Shown here: positions 24,896 to 32,845 of the stretch, piece after piece
Numbering within the stretch: position 1 is the first letter of the stretch
Layout of the letters: each line of letters opens with the position of its first letter
Assembly: GCA_948688495.1 (NCBI GenBank)
Contig: CAPQSW010000005.1
Span: 72,436-118,915 of the forward strand
Direction of reading: 5' to 3'
Length of the DNA stretch: 46,480 nucleotides
Source of the DNA: an uncultured Lachnospiraceae bacterium
Lineage (GTDB): Bacteria; Bacillota; Clostridia; Lachnospirales; Lachnospiraceae
The notes under the pieces: generated by a model
The model's database searches: none
Told to the model about the DNA's origin: nothing
What the model saw: the letters and a program-made list of their open reading frames with translations, nothing else
Position numbers and translations under genes: made by a program

Positions 24896-24940
24896 AAATC
24901 CCGGACAAATAAGAAACTGCTTCTTATTTGCCCGGGATTT
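24896..24940 (-). terminator. groEL terminator
   Basis: On the minus strand AAATCCCGGGCAAATAAGAA pairs almost perfectly with the following arm around a short loop, then ATTTTTCTT. It starts about 25 bp after the groEL stop codon. Confidence 0.9.
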
Positions 24941-24964
24941 ATTTTTCAACTATTGGGACAAAGT

Positions 24965-26590
24965 TTACATCATTCCCATTCCGCCTGCGCCGCCTGCCGG
25001 CATAGGGGGTACATCCTCTTTGATGTTTGCCACTACGGATTCCGTTGTCAACAAAGTTGATGCCACAGAAGTTGCATTCTGCAGTGCGCTTCTTGTCACC
25101 TTCACAGGATCAAGGATTCCTGCAGATACCATATCTACATATTCTTCTTTCGCTGCATCAAATCCTACACCCGGCTCAGATTCTTTCACCTTATTGATGA
25201 TGACTGCCCCTTCCAGCCCTGCATTTGCAACAATGTAATACAGTGGTGATTCAAGCGCCTTTAAGATAACCTTAGCACCTGTCTTCTCATCACCTTCCAT
25301 TGTCTCTGCCAGTTTTGCCACCTGCTTTGCAGCATGGATATATGCGGAACCGCCTCCTGCAATGATTCCTTCTTCCACGGCTGCCCTGGTAGAATTTAAT
25401 GCATCTTCCATGCGCAGCTTACTCTCTTTCATTTCCGTCTCAGTTGCAGCGCCTACACGGATAACTGCTACACCGCCCGCAAGCTTTGCAAGTCTTTCCT
25501 GAAGCTTCTCTTTATCAAACTCTGAGGTAGTCTCCTCAATCTGTGCACGGATTTGTGCTACTCTTGCAGCAATCGCATCTTTTTGGCCCTCGCCGTCCAC
25601 AATAATCGTATTTTCTTTCTGGACTTTTACAGATTTCGCACGTCCAAGCTGATCCATCGTAGTCTCTTTCAGATCCAAACCAACTTCTTCCGAAATCACC
25701 TGTCCACCGGTAAGAATTGCAATATCCTCCAACATAGCCTTCCTTCTGTCACCATAGCCAGGCGCCTTTACTGCAACCACGTTAAATGTGCCGCGGAGTT
25801 TATTTACAATCAGAGTGGTAAGCGCCTCGCCCTCAATGTCCTCAGCAATAATTAAAAGCCTTGCCCCGGACTGTACTACCTGCTCTAACAGCGGAAGGAT
25901 CTCCTGGATATTACTGATCTTCTTATCGGTAATCAAAATATAAGGATCATCCAAAACTGCTTCCATCTTATCCATGTCGGTTGCCATATATGCAGAAATA
26001 TATCCACGGTCAAACTGCATACCTTCTACCAGATCCAGTTCCGTCTGCATGGTCTTTGATTCTTCAATCGTGATAACGCCGTCATTGGAAACTTTCTCCA
26101 TTGCATCTGCTACAAGGTCTCCTACTACCTCGTCTCCTGCAGAAATTGCTGCAACTTTCGCAATCTGATCCTTTCCATTCACTTTCTGGCTCATAGCTGC
26201 GATTGCCTCTACTGCCTTGTCAGTCGCCTTTTTCATACCGCGTCTTAACACAATTGGATTGGCGCCTGCCTCTAAGTTCTTCATTCCCTCTTTAATCATC
26301 GCCTGTGCCAGCACGGTAGCCGTCGTGGTTCCATCTCCTGCCACATCATTTGTCTTAGTTGCTACCTCCTTGACAAGCTGTGCACCCATATTCTCAAATG
26401 CATCCTCAAGCTCAATTTCTTTTGCGATAGTCACGCCATCGTTTGTAATTAAGGGCGCGCCAAAAGATTTATCTAAAACTACGTTTCTTCCTTTCGGTCC
26501 CAATGTCACCCTTACGGTATTTGCCAATTTATCTACACCAGCCTCCAATGCGCTTCGGGCTTCTGTTCCATATTTTAATTCCTTTGCCAT
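24965..26590 (-). CDS. groL: Chaperonin GroEL (Hsp60)
   Basis: 541-residue chaperonin subunit that forms the ATP-driven double ring folding cytosolic proteins with GroES. It shows LGPKGRNVVLDKSFGAP, the nucleotide-site GDGTTTATVLA, the apical domain, AAVEEGIIAGGGSA and the Gly/Met-rich tail GGAGGMGMM. Length is standard. AAGGAGACG precedes ATG 26590. It follows groES by 31 bp and is controlled by the CIRCE operator. Confidence 0.98.
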   Translation of the reverse strand: MAKELKYGTEARSALEAGVDKLANTVRVTLGPKGRNVVLDKSFGAPLITNDGVTIAKEIELEDAFENMGAQLVKEVATKTNDVAGDGTTTATVLAQAMIKEGMKNLEAGANPIVLRRGMKKATDKAVEAIAAMSQKVNGKDQIAKVAAISAGDEVVGDLVADAMEKVSNDGVITIEESKTMQTELDLVEGMQFDRGYISAYMATDMDKMEAVLDDPYILITDKKISNIQEILPLLEQVVQSGARLLIIAEDIEGEALTTLIVNKLRGTFNVVAVKAPGYGDRRKAMLEDIAILTGGQVISEEVGLDLKETTMDQLGRAKSVKVQKENTIIVDGEGQKDAIAARVAQIRAQIEETTSEFDKEKLQERLAKLAGGVAVIRVGAATETEMKESKLRMEDALNSTRAAVEEGIIAGGGSAYIHAAKQVAKLAETMEGDEKTGAKVILKALESPLYYIVANAGLEGAVIINKVKESEPGVGFDAAKEEYVDMVSAGILDPVKVTRSALQNATSVASTLLTTESVVANIKEDVPPMPAGGAGGMGMM

Positions 26591-26621
26591 GATAATTCGT
26601 CTCCTTTATAATATTATTTTG

Positions 26622-26915
26622 CTAGTTGCTTTCGGTCACAACTGCCAAGATGTCATTCTGCTTTACAATGATATATTCTTCTCCATCCAGTTTCACTTCG
26701 TTGCCTGCATATTTGGAGTAAATCACCTTATCTCCAGCCTTTACCTGCATCGTAATCTCTTTGCCATCTACATTACCGCCAGGTCCTACCGCTACCACTT
26801 CTGCTTCCTGCGGTTTCTCCTGAGCACTGCCTGCCAGTATGATACCGGACTTTGTAGTCTCCTCTGCTTCACACTGTTTTAACACAACTCTGTCTCCCAA
26901 TGGTACTAATTTCAT
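26622..26915 (-). CDS. groES: Co-chaperonin GroES (Hsp10)
   Basis: 97-residue co-chaperonin cap. It begins MKLVPLGDRVVLKQ and has the mobile loop (EAEETTKSGIILAGSAQEKPQ) and KAGDKVIYSKYAGNEVKLDGEEYIIVKQNDILA. Its Shine-Dalgarno site (AAAAGGAGGAAT) lies inside the end of a short leader ORF (26918-26986) that stops 2 bp before the groES ATG, so translation may be coupled. Confidence 0.97.
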   Translation of the reverse strand: MKLVPLGDRVVLKQCEAEETTKSGIILAGSAQEKPQEAEVVAVGPGGNVDGKEITMQVKAGDKVIYSKYAGNEVKLDGEEYIIVKQNDILAVVTESN

Positions 26916-26917
26916 TC

Positions 26918-26986
26918 CTATTCCTCCTTTTCATAAGGTAGAAGCACACAACGCTTTGCATCATCTGCCATCTTATCGGAAAGCAT
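26918..26986 (-). CDS. Short leader ORF ahead of groES (22 codons)
   Basis: Small ORF with its own Shine-Dalgarno site (TAGGAGGAAAGCGG before ATG 26986) between the CIRCE element and groES. The peptide begins MLSDKMADDAKRCVLL and ends with stop TAG (26918-26920), 2 bp before the groES start. The first 50 bp match the leader ahead of sigE at 36 positions without gaps, and the two peptides share M-x-S-D-x-M-A-x-x-A-x-R-x-V-x-L. Function is unknown. Confidence 0.5.
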   Translation of the reverse strand: MLSDKMADDAKRCVLLPYEKEE

Positions 26987-27034
26987 CCGCTTTCCTCCTA
27001 CCAGGTCATCTTTTTTATTCTATTTCTAGTTCTA

Positions 27035-27061
27035 TTAGCACTCCTCAAATTTGAGTGCTAA
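27035..27061. promoter_or_regulatory. CIRCE operator (HrcA site)
   Basis: Perfect TTAGCACTC-N9-GAGTGCTAA, the HrcA repressor site, downstream of the groES -10 and so covering the transcript start. A half-site, GAGTGCTAA, also occurs at the -10 (around 27079-27087). Confidence 0.97.
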
Positions 27062-27075
27062 CAACTCATGTACAT

Positions 27076-27104
27076 AATTTAGCACTCCTATTTTTTTTTG
27101 TCAA
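27076..27104 (-). promoter_or_regulatory. groESL promoter
   Basis: TTGACA (27099-27104), 17 bp and TAAATT (27076-27081) on the minus strand; CIRCE lies immediately downstream. Confidence 0.85.
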
Positions 27105-27137
27105 TAACAAATATTAGATTTAATAAAAAGTTTAGAT

Positions 27138-28028
27138 TTAAAACAGCTTCTTCCTTTTGAAAAACCAAAAACAAGCCACTACAACCATTACGCTTAATAC
27201 CGATACAAAAATATAACCATACCGCCAATGCAGTTCCGGCATCCCCTCAAAATTCATTCCATACCACCCGGCAATCAGCGACAAAGGCATAAAAATTGTC
27301 GTCACAGTTGTAAATAATTTCATAATCCTGTTCTGCTCATAAGATAATGCTGCGTCCAGAGCCTCACGGATATGCACAAGTTCTTCATATAGAAACTGCG
27401 TCTCCTCTGTCAGATGCTTTAGTTTATTTTCATAAACACGGAAATAACAGGCCGATTCCTCATTCAGCACAGCGCCCTGTCCGTCCTTCTTTTTTTCCTC
27501 GAGCCCATTAATTCCCTCAATCATATTTAAAAACTGTACATAATCGTTTTTCCATACGGTGAGCAGCCGTTTGCACTCAAAAATAGAGCTGTTCCGATTC
27601 CGGTGAATTTTCCCTCCCACAATCTCCTGCTCCATGTCAATCAGGTACCGCTCCATTTCTTCCACCTTCTGCTGTCCCCGTTTTAAAACGGATTCAAATA
27701 CCGCCTCTAACGTTTCCTCCATTCCTCCATTGCCGGTAAGACGCGGGCAATTATACAATACCTTTTTTTCGTCCTTCAAAACCACCATCAAAAACTCCTG
27801 GGTATTCAAAAGGAAGGCTGCACTCATAACCCTTTTCTTTGCTTCTAAATTTTCATGGAAACAAAAAGCACCGTACAGGCAGTCGTCCTGTAATTTCACC
27901 CCTACCCAGTAAGCTGGCTCCAGACGGCGCACAGACTGCATTAATAAATCTTCCATCCTGCTGCGTTCTTTTTCCTGCAATTCTTTCCATTCCATGATGC
28001 GAACACTCGTTTCCTTATTCTCCTGCAT
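27138..28028 (-). CDS. CorA-family divalent cation transporter
   Basis: 296-residue CorA-type magnesium/cobalt channel. It has a large cytoplasmic alpha/beta and helical domain (1-235), then two C-terminal membrane helices with the pore motif YGMNFEGMPEL between them, ending in the basic tail FKRKKLF. Length is typical of short clostridial members. ATG 28028 has AAAGAAGGT upstream. It is third after gpr and spoIIP on the same strand, with an 18-bp gap to spoIIP, so it may be co-transcribed. Confidence 0.92.
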   Translation of the reverse strand: MQENKETSVRIMEWKELQEKERSRMEDLLMQSVRRLEPAYWVGVKLQDDCLYGAFCFHENLEAKKRVMSAAFLLNTQEFLMVVLKDEKKVLYNCPRLTGNGGMEETLEAVFESVLKRGQQKVEEMERYLIDMEQEIVGGKIHRNRNSSIFECKRLLTVWKNDYVQFLNMIEGINGLEEKKKDGQGAVLNEESACYFRVYENKLKHLTEETQFLYEELVHIREALDAALSYEQNRIMKLFTTVTTIFMPLSLIAGWYGMNFEGMPELHWRYGYIFVSVLSVMVVVACFWFFKRKKLF

Positions 28029-28046
28029 TCGGAATACCTTCTTTCC

Positions 28047-29396
28047 TCAGGGTGCAAGCACTCTATGTATGATGTCCGCCAAAGGCTCCATGGCATTCAT
28101 TGCTTCCTCCAATGTGTTGGTCTGTGCACCGACTTCCACCAAAAGGCTCCGGGGACGGTAATGCAGGTTATAGCGGTAACCTTTGAGATATGTAGCACGG
28201 GCAAACCCCGGATAATATTCCTCCGCCGCTAATTTCAACTGAAAAGAAAATGCCAGATTATCCGCAAGATTCGGGTTTGCAAGATAATCAATATTGCCAT
28301 TTGCAGTTGTCCGGCTTAATCCATTAAAAAACATAATCTGTGCCGTCTGCTTTCCATTCACTTCTGAGACAAGATGTATGTTATCGGATACGCCATCCCT
28401 GTGCAGATCTATCACCACCTCTATACTTGGGTTCTCCGAAAGAATCTGCTCCAGGGCCGGTCCTGCATAAGAATATGCATTGTCTCGGTCTGCAACATCA
28501 TATTCCCCCATATGATGAAGCACGTTAAAACCATATTGTTCCGTGAGCAGTTTGGTCAGGCGTTCCCCCAGAGCAACCACACTGCTGCCTGCATCCCCTG
28601 GCGCAGAATCAATATATCCTTCCTGGGAATGGGTATGGTAAATAAGAATCTGCACATTTTCATTCCCTCCTTGCAGCCTCATGTCTTTTGCAAGCATCGC
28701 CTGAGCGTTTAACTCATTGCCGTCAATGGTCGTGGTGCGGTCCACCTGATAAAAATTTTGAATCAGATAATCGAAGTCATTCAGCTTCTCCCTGGAAATC
28801 TCTACAACTTTATCTCCCTTTGCAAGATCCAGGGCAACCGTTTCCTGCCCATCTGATTCTTTATTTTCTTCCGGCTCCTTTTTATCCTCCGTCTCCTTTT
28901 TGTCCTTATGTTCCTTTTTCTGCTCTTTTTCGTTCTGGCTGTCTCGCTTTTCTTTTTCTTCTTCCTGCTCCTTTTGATTTTCATTCTCCGCTAACATGCT
29001 CATATTCAAATCACTTTCAATCTGTGTATCATATTCTGCGATTGTCTCGCTGAACGCATAGACAGGATAAAAGTCTTGGAGCTTCTGCAGCAGAAAACTG
29101 TCCAGCGCAGGCGCGTTTTCCTGTCTCTCGCAGAGCATTGCCATCATACAGTTTTTCCATGACGCCACTGCAATCTCTTCCCTGACAAAATTCACAACCT
29201 GACTCAATGCCGGTGCATTTCCAAGAACGGCCGTATTCTGATAACAGACAAATACAAACAGTACGCTGACTGCACCAAGCAGCCACTGTTTATAATTTCC
29301 CTTTCTTTTTCTTTTCTTAACCAAAGCTTTCCCCATTTTCGTTAACCTATTATTTCGTCCAATTACTTTAAGGCCGTAAAACAACCTCTGCTCCAT
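28047..29396 (-). CDS. spoIIP: Stage II sporulation protein P (SpoIIP)
   Basis: Peptidoglycan amidase/endopeptidase of the engulfment (DMP) complex. It has one N-terminal membrane anchor (WLLGAVSVLFVFVCY), a long Lys/Glu-rich low-complexity linker, then the SpoIIP catalytic domain with metal ligands in ILIYHTHSQEGY, VVIDLHRDG and LLVEVGAQTNT. The start is uncertain: ATG 29396 is given; TTG 29438 lacks a ribosome-binding site, and ATG 29336 gives a shorter tail before the anchor. The gpr-spoIIP order is the same as in B. subtilis. Confidence 0.9.
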   Translation of the reverse strand: MEQRLFYGLKVIGRNNRLTKMGKALVKKRKRKGNYKQWLLGAVSVLFVFVCYQNTAVLGNAPALSQVVNFVREEIAVASWKNCMMAMLCERQENAPALDSFLLQKLQDFYPVYAFSETIAEYDTQIESDLNMSMLAENENQKEQEEEKEKRDSQNEKEQKKEHKDKKETEDKKEPEENKESDGQETVALDLAKGDKVVEISREKLNDFDYLIQNFYQVDRTTTIDGNELNAQAMLAKDMRLQGGNENVQILIYHTHSQEGYIDSAPGDAGSSVVALGERLTKLLTEQYGFNVLHHMGEYDVADRDNAYSYAGPALEQILSENPSIEVVIDLHRDGVSDNIHLVSEVNGKQTAQIMFFNGLSRTTANGNIDYLANPNLADNLAFSFQLKLAAEEYYPGFARATYLKGYRYNLHYRPRSLLVEVGAQTNTLEEAMNAMEPLADIIHRVLAP

Positions 29397-29464
29397 TTCG
29401 CCCGATTTCGTCACCGGATTATCGGAATCCTGTAACAATTAAATATATGCCTGTACGAAATTAT

Positions 29465-30412
29465 TTATGCAAAGGCAATGTTTAATCCTTCAGAAAGGGT
29501 ATAACTTAAGCGTTTGATGGACTCATCTATATCTTTCGGGGTAACAAACATCGTATTTAACTGTGGGGATAAAAGCTCCCGCACCAACTCATGCTTTTCC
29601 ATATCGTTTAACGCACTAAGGCCCGTGCTCAATGTCTGAAGATGGCTGTTCTCCTCCATTGCCTGAATCAATGTCTGCATCGTATCGCTGACAATTGTTG
29701 CCGCATCCACTACTGTGGGCACACCTATGGCAATCACAGGTATTCCAAGCGTCTCCTCCGACAACCCATGACGGTGGTTCCCTACACCGGAACCTGGATT
29801 AATTCCTGTATCCGTAATCTGGATTGTCCTGCTTAACCTTCGGGTACTGCGCGCCGCCAGCGCATCTATGGCAATCATCACATCTGGTTTTGTCTCCTCG
29901 ATTGCCCCCCGGACAATCTCCTGGCTCTCCATGCCGGTCTGCGCCATAACGCCGGGCACAATTCCGCTGACAGCATTGACTTCCTCGCCAAAAGCGTATT
30001 TTCCAAATTCTTTCAGTACATGGCGGGTAATCATGATATTGTCCACAACCCTGGGACCCAAAGCATCCGGTGTCACTTCACGGTTTCCAAGTCCTGCCAC
30101 CAGCACGGACAATGGCTGCTTTTTTTTGGGCAGAAGCCTTTTTATCAGTCTCGCCAGCTCAACGGAAATCTCCCGGTGATAGTCCTCATCCTGGCAGTCC
30201 ATATTGGAAGCCTCCAAAGTAATATAGGTTCCTTTGGGTTTTCCCATTGCCTTTGCGCCGTTTTCTGTCTCAATTACCATAGTCGTAATCTTAATTTCAT
30301 TCTTCCTGCGGTATTCCTCCTCCACCCGGACGCCTTTAATCTCTACGTTATCTTCCTCAAATTTTTCTCTGGTTTCCAATGCCAGATCGGTACGCACCTG
30401 AAACTGACTCAT
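29465..30412 (-). CDS. gpr: Germination protease GPR
   Basis: 315-residue zymogen protease that degrades small acid-soluble spore proteins at germination. It begins MSQFQVRTDLALE; TDLA is the activation/auto-processing motif. Family features include GLGNREVTPDALGPRVVDN, AIDALAARSTRRLSRTIQITDTGINPGSGVGNHR and IPVIAIGVPTVVDA. The start is ATG at 30412, because GGAGGGAG lies just upstream and overlaps the alternative TTG at 30427. It is divergent from rpsT and followed by spoIIP, as in B. subtilis. Confidence 0.97.
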   Translation of the reverse strand: MSQFQVRTDLALETREKFEEDNVEIKGVRVEEEYRRKNEIKITTMVIETENGAKAMGKPKGTYITLEASNMDCQDEDYHREISVELARLIKRLLPKKKQPLSVLVAGLGNREVTPDALGPRVVDNIMITRHVLKEFGKYAFGEEVNAVSGIVPGVMAQTGMESQEIVRGAIEETKPDVMIAIDALAARSTRRLSRTIQITDTGINPGSGVGNHRHGLSEETLGIPVIAIGVPTVVDAATIVSDTMQTLIQAMEENSHLQTLSTGLSALNDMEKHELVRELLSPQLNTMFVTPKDIDESIKRLSYTLSEGLNIAFA

Positions 30413-30472
30413 TTTCTCTCCCTCCAATAGATTAGTAGTTACTATTTTTTACAAAAAAAAGCAGAATATGTA

Positions 30473-30501
30473 TTGACAGATAGAAATTTTGGGACTAAAC
30501 T
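30473..30501 (+). promoter_or_regulatory. rpsT promoter
   Basis: TTGACA (30473-30478), 17 bp and TAAACT (30496-30501), leaving a leader of about 75 nt before the TTG start. Confidence 0.82.
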
Positions 30502-30582
30502 ATATGAGTATGTTTACATTAGAACGTCCGTGTCCGGCTTTAATGAAACAACTATTTTTGTGAATGAATGGAGGTGTACGGA

Positions 30583-30846
30583 TTGGCTAACATTAAATCA
30601 GCAAAGAAAAGAATCTTAGTAACTGAGAAACGAACAGCCCGCAACAAATCAATCAGGTCTGCGGTTAAGACTTCTATGAAGAAAGTAGACGCTGCGGTCG
30701 CTGTGAACGACAAGGAGGCTGCGGAAAGCGCACTGAAGGCTGCAATTTCCACGATCAGCAAAGCTACTTCTAAAGGCGTGTATCACAAGAACACCGCTGG
30801 AAGAAAGATTTCAAAATTGACCAAGGCTGTCAACGAGCTTGCTTAG
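30583..30846 (+). CDS. rpsT: 30S ribosomal protein S20
   Basis: 87-residue small-subunit protein, all-helical and Lys/Ala-rich, beginning (M)ANIKSAKKRI with RTARNKSIRSAVKT. The start is TTG at 30583, with GGAGG 8 nt upstream; the in-frame ATG at 30568 would place the ribosome-binding site inside the gene. A TTG start is common for rpsT and may help self-limited translation. It has its own promoter and terminator and is divergent from gpr. Confidence 0.97.
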   Translation: MANIKSAKKRILVTEKRTARNKSIRSAVKTSMKKVDAAVAVNDKEAAESALKAAISTISKATSKGVYHKNTAGRKISKLTKAVNELA

Positions 30847-30867
30847 TTATTTTTATAAATAGTACAC

Positions 30868-30903
30868 AAAAGGAAGCCAATTCCGTCATGTTGGCTTCCT
30901 TTT
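30868..30903 (+). terminator. rpsT terminator
   Basis: A perfect 13-bp stem, AAAAGGAAGCCAA/TTGGCTTCCTTTT, with a 10-nt loop, 22 bp after the rpsT stop codon. Confidence 0.92.
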
Positions 30904-31031
30904 CAGATTGAGGATATTAAATAACTATTATAAACTATCATAGAAAATACCGTCAACTCTTGAAAATACTAAATTTACGCAAGTTACAATATGTACCATA
31001 ATAGCACGAAATCCAAAAGATAATGGGAAAT

Positions 31032-31454
31032 TTACTGCTCATATGGTCCTGTAATCTCAAGGACATTTCCGTCCGGGTCAATAATATTGAAATACCAATA
31101 GGGCATATGGACGTTGACATACATTAACTCAGATACATCGCCAATGTTCAAATTCTTTAACCTTTCATACTCATATTTCAAATCATCAACCTCAAAATTG
31201 AAAACAACAAGATTATTTTTAGGCGTACCAGTGTTTTTGTAAAAATCATTAATATATGCCTGATTAAATCTTTCGTTCGGCTCTTGATCAATAATTTTCT
31301 CATCATACGCCTTATTATAGAGCGCAATTTTATTACTGAATTGTACCCACCTGTCATCATTTGCGTGCCATGGTTCTTCCTGTAAAAGCAATTTATAGAA
31401 CTCAATAGATTTTTTTACATCTCCTACAAAAATGTACATCGTTCCAAGCGTCAT
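31032..31454 (-). CDS. VOC-superfamily (glyoxalase/bleomycin-resistance fold) protein
   Basis: 140-residue protein with the paired beta-alpha-beta-beta-beta fold. The N-terminal half is TLGTMYIFVGDVKKSIEFYK..., and the C-terminal half ends in YWYFNIIDPDGNVLEITGPYE. The Asp-Pro-Asp-Gly-Asn and Glu-Ile end is typical, with Glu a probable metal ligand. The substrate is unknown. ATG 31454 (after AAGGAGGAG) overlaps the upstream stop as ATGA, indicating translational coupling to the C_GCAxxG_C_C gene. Confidence 0.85.
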   Translation of the reverse strand: MTLGTMYIFVGDVKKSIEFYKLLLQEEPWHANDDRWVQFSNKIALYNKAYDEKIIDQEPNERFNQAYINDFYKNTGTPKNNLVVFNFEVDDLKYEYERLKNLNIGDVSELMYVNVHMPYWYFNIIDPDGNVLEITGPYEQ

Positions 31455-31960
31455 ATTCTCCTCCTTAAATTCCAAGATTCATTCGCATTCTCCTTAAACG
31501 GATGCTTTGCTATATACTCCTCCATAATCGCCGCCGCCATTTGCACCAGCTTGGGACAGGGGCGCTTCTTATAATATTCCTCCGTTCGCTTCTGTGGATT
31601 CGGCTCCTGCCGCTTCTGCGTAAGCCCCAGCAGCTCCCTGCATACAATCGAGCCATTCTCATCCTCATAGGCTTTGGCAAGCTCCTGGATACGCTTATAA
31701 TGCTCTGCCTTCTCCTGCTGTGCGTTTGGCGAATCGTAACCGTAGAGCATTCCAGCCACAAGGAACATCCCACTGACTGCACCACAGACCTCACGAAGCC
31801 TTCCCATACCGCCTCCGAAGGAGGAGCTTAATCGCGCCGCGGCCGCCTCGTCCATATCGTACAAATCCCGAAAGGCAAGAAAGACCGACTGAGAACAATT
31901 ATAGCCTTTGCGGAAATTCTGCTCTGCAATTTCTCCGTATCTGCTGTTTTCTATATCCAT
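31451..31960 (-). CDS. C_GCAxxG_C_C family protein
   Basis: 169-residue protein of the clostridial C-GCAxxG-C-C family (putative redox/iron-sulfur role). It has YNCSQSVFLAF near the N-terminus, SSFGGGMGRLREVCGAVSGMFLVAG in the middle, then two later cysteines (VCRELLG and RPCPKLV), matching the name motif. It may be partnered with the coupled VOC protein. It follows nadC by 30 bp. Confidence 0.88.
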   Translation of the reverse strand: MDIENSRYGEIAEQNFRKGYNCSQSVFLAFRDLYDMDEAAAARLSSSFGGGMGRLREVCGAVSGMFLVAGMLYGYDSPNAQQEKAEHYKRIQELAKAYEDENGSIVCRELLGLTQKRQEPNPQKRTEEYYKKRPCPKLVQMAAAIMEEYIAKHPFKENANESWNLRRRI

Positions 31961-31990
31961 ATTTCTTCTCCTTTTTATAAGATTACGGCG

Positions 31991-32845
31991 CTATACTACA
32001 TGAAGATTCTTGAGGGAAATATCCATAATGGGCGCGGAATGCGTCAGAGCGCCGCTCGAAATATAATCAACCCCAAGGGAAATATAACGTTCAATATTCT
32101 CCTTCGTCACATTGCCGGAACACTCAATCTCGGCCCTGCCATCAATCAGCGCAATCGCTTTTTCCATCTCCTCCACACTCATATTATCCAGCATGATAAT
32201 GTCCGCACCGGCCTCCACAGCCTCTTTCACCATCTCCACCGTCTCGCATTCAATCTCAATCTTACGCACAAAGGGGGCATATTCCTTTGCCATCGTGACC
32301 GCCTCTTTCACGCCACCGGCTGCCCCGATATGGTTATCCTTGAGCAGTACGCCATCAGAAAGGTTATAACGGTGGTTATAACCGCCTCCCGTTTTCACTG
32401 CATATTTCTCAAAAATTCGGTTGTTTGGAGTCGTCTTTCTTGTGTCTAACAGCTTCACCTTGCTGCCTGACAAAAGCGTTGCAATGGAATTGGTATATGT
32501 AGCAATCCCGCTCATCCGCTGAAGGTAATTAAGCGCGGTGCGCTCACCAGAAAGAATCGCGCGTATATCACCGGTAATGGTTCCAATGAGTTCCCCGTTT
32601 TTCACCTTATCACCGTCGGAAAATGAGAACTCCACCCGAATATCCGCGTCTAACAGTTCAAATACCCTCTGGAACACAGAGAGCCCTGCCAGTACGCCGT
32701 CCTGTTTACAGATCAGCTGCGCCTCTCCCTTCTGTGCATGGGGCATCACGGCATTAGTGCTCACATCCTCACTGGAAATGTCCTCCCGCAGCGCACCAAG
32801 AATTAGTTCATCCACATTTAATGTCATTGTTATGTTGTTGTTCAT
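31991..32845 (-). CDS. nadC: Nicotinate-nucleotide diphosphorylase (carboxylating) NadC
   Basis: 284-residue quinolinate phosphoribosyltransferase. It converts quinolinate and PRPP to nicotinate mononucleotide in de novo NAD synthesis. Conserved elements are SGERTALNYLQRMSGIAT, KLLDTRKTTPNNR, GGGYNHRYNLSDGVLLKDNH, IEIECETVE, IMLDNMS and IECSGNVT. Its start overlaps the nadB end by 38 bp. nadA is not present in this window. Confidence 0.96.
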   Translation of the reverse strand: MNNNITMTLNVDELILGALREDISSEDVSTNAVMPHAQKGEAQLICKQDGVLAGLSVFQRVFELLDADIRVEFSFSDGDKVKNGELIGTITGDIRAILSGERTALNYLQRMSGIATYTNSIATLLSGSKVKLLDTRKTTPNNRIFEKYAVKTGGGYNHRYNLSDGVLLKDNHIGAAGGVKEAVTMAKEYAPFVRKIEIECETVEMVKEAVEAGADIIMLDNMSVEEMEKAIALIDGRAEIECSGNVTKENIERYISLGVDYISSGALTHSAPIMDISLKNLHVV

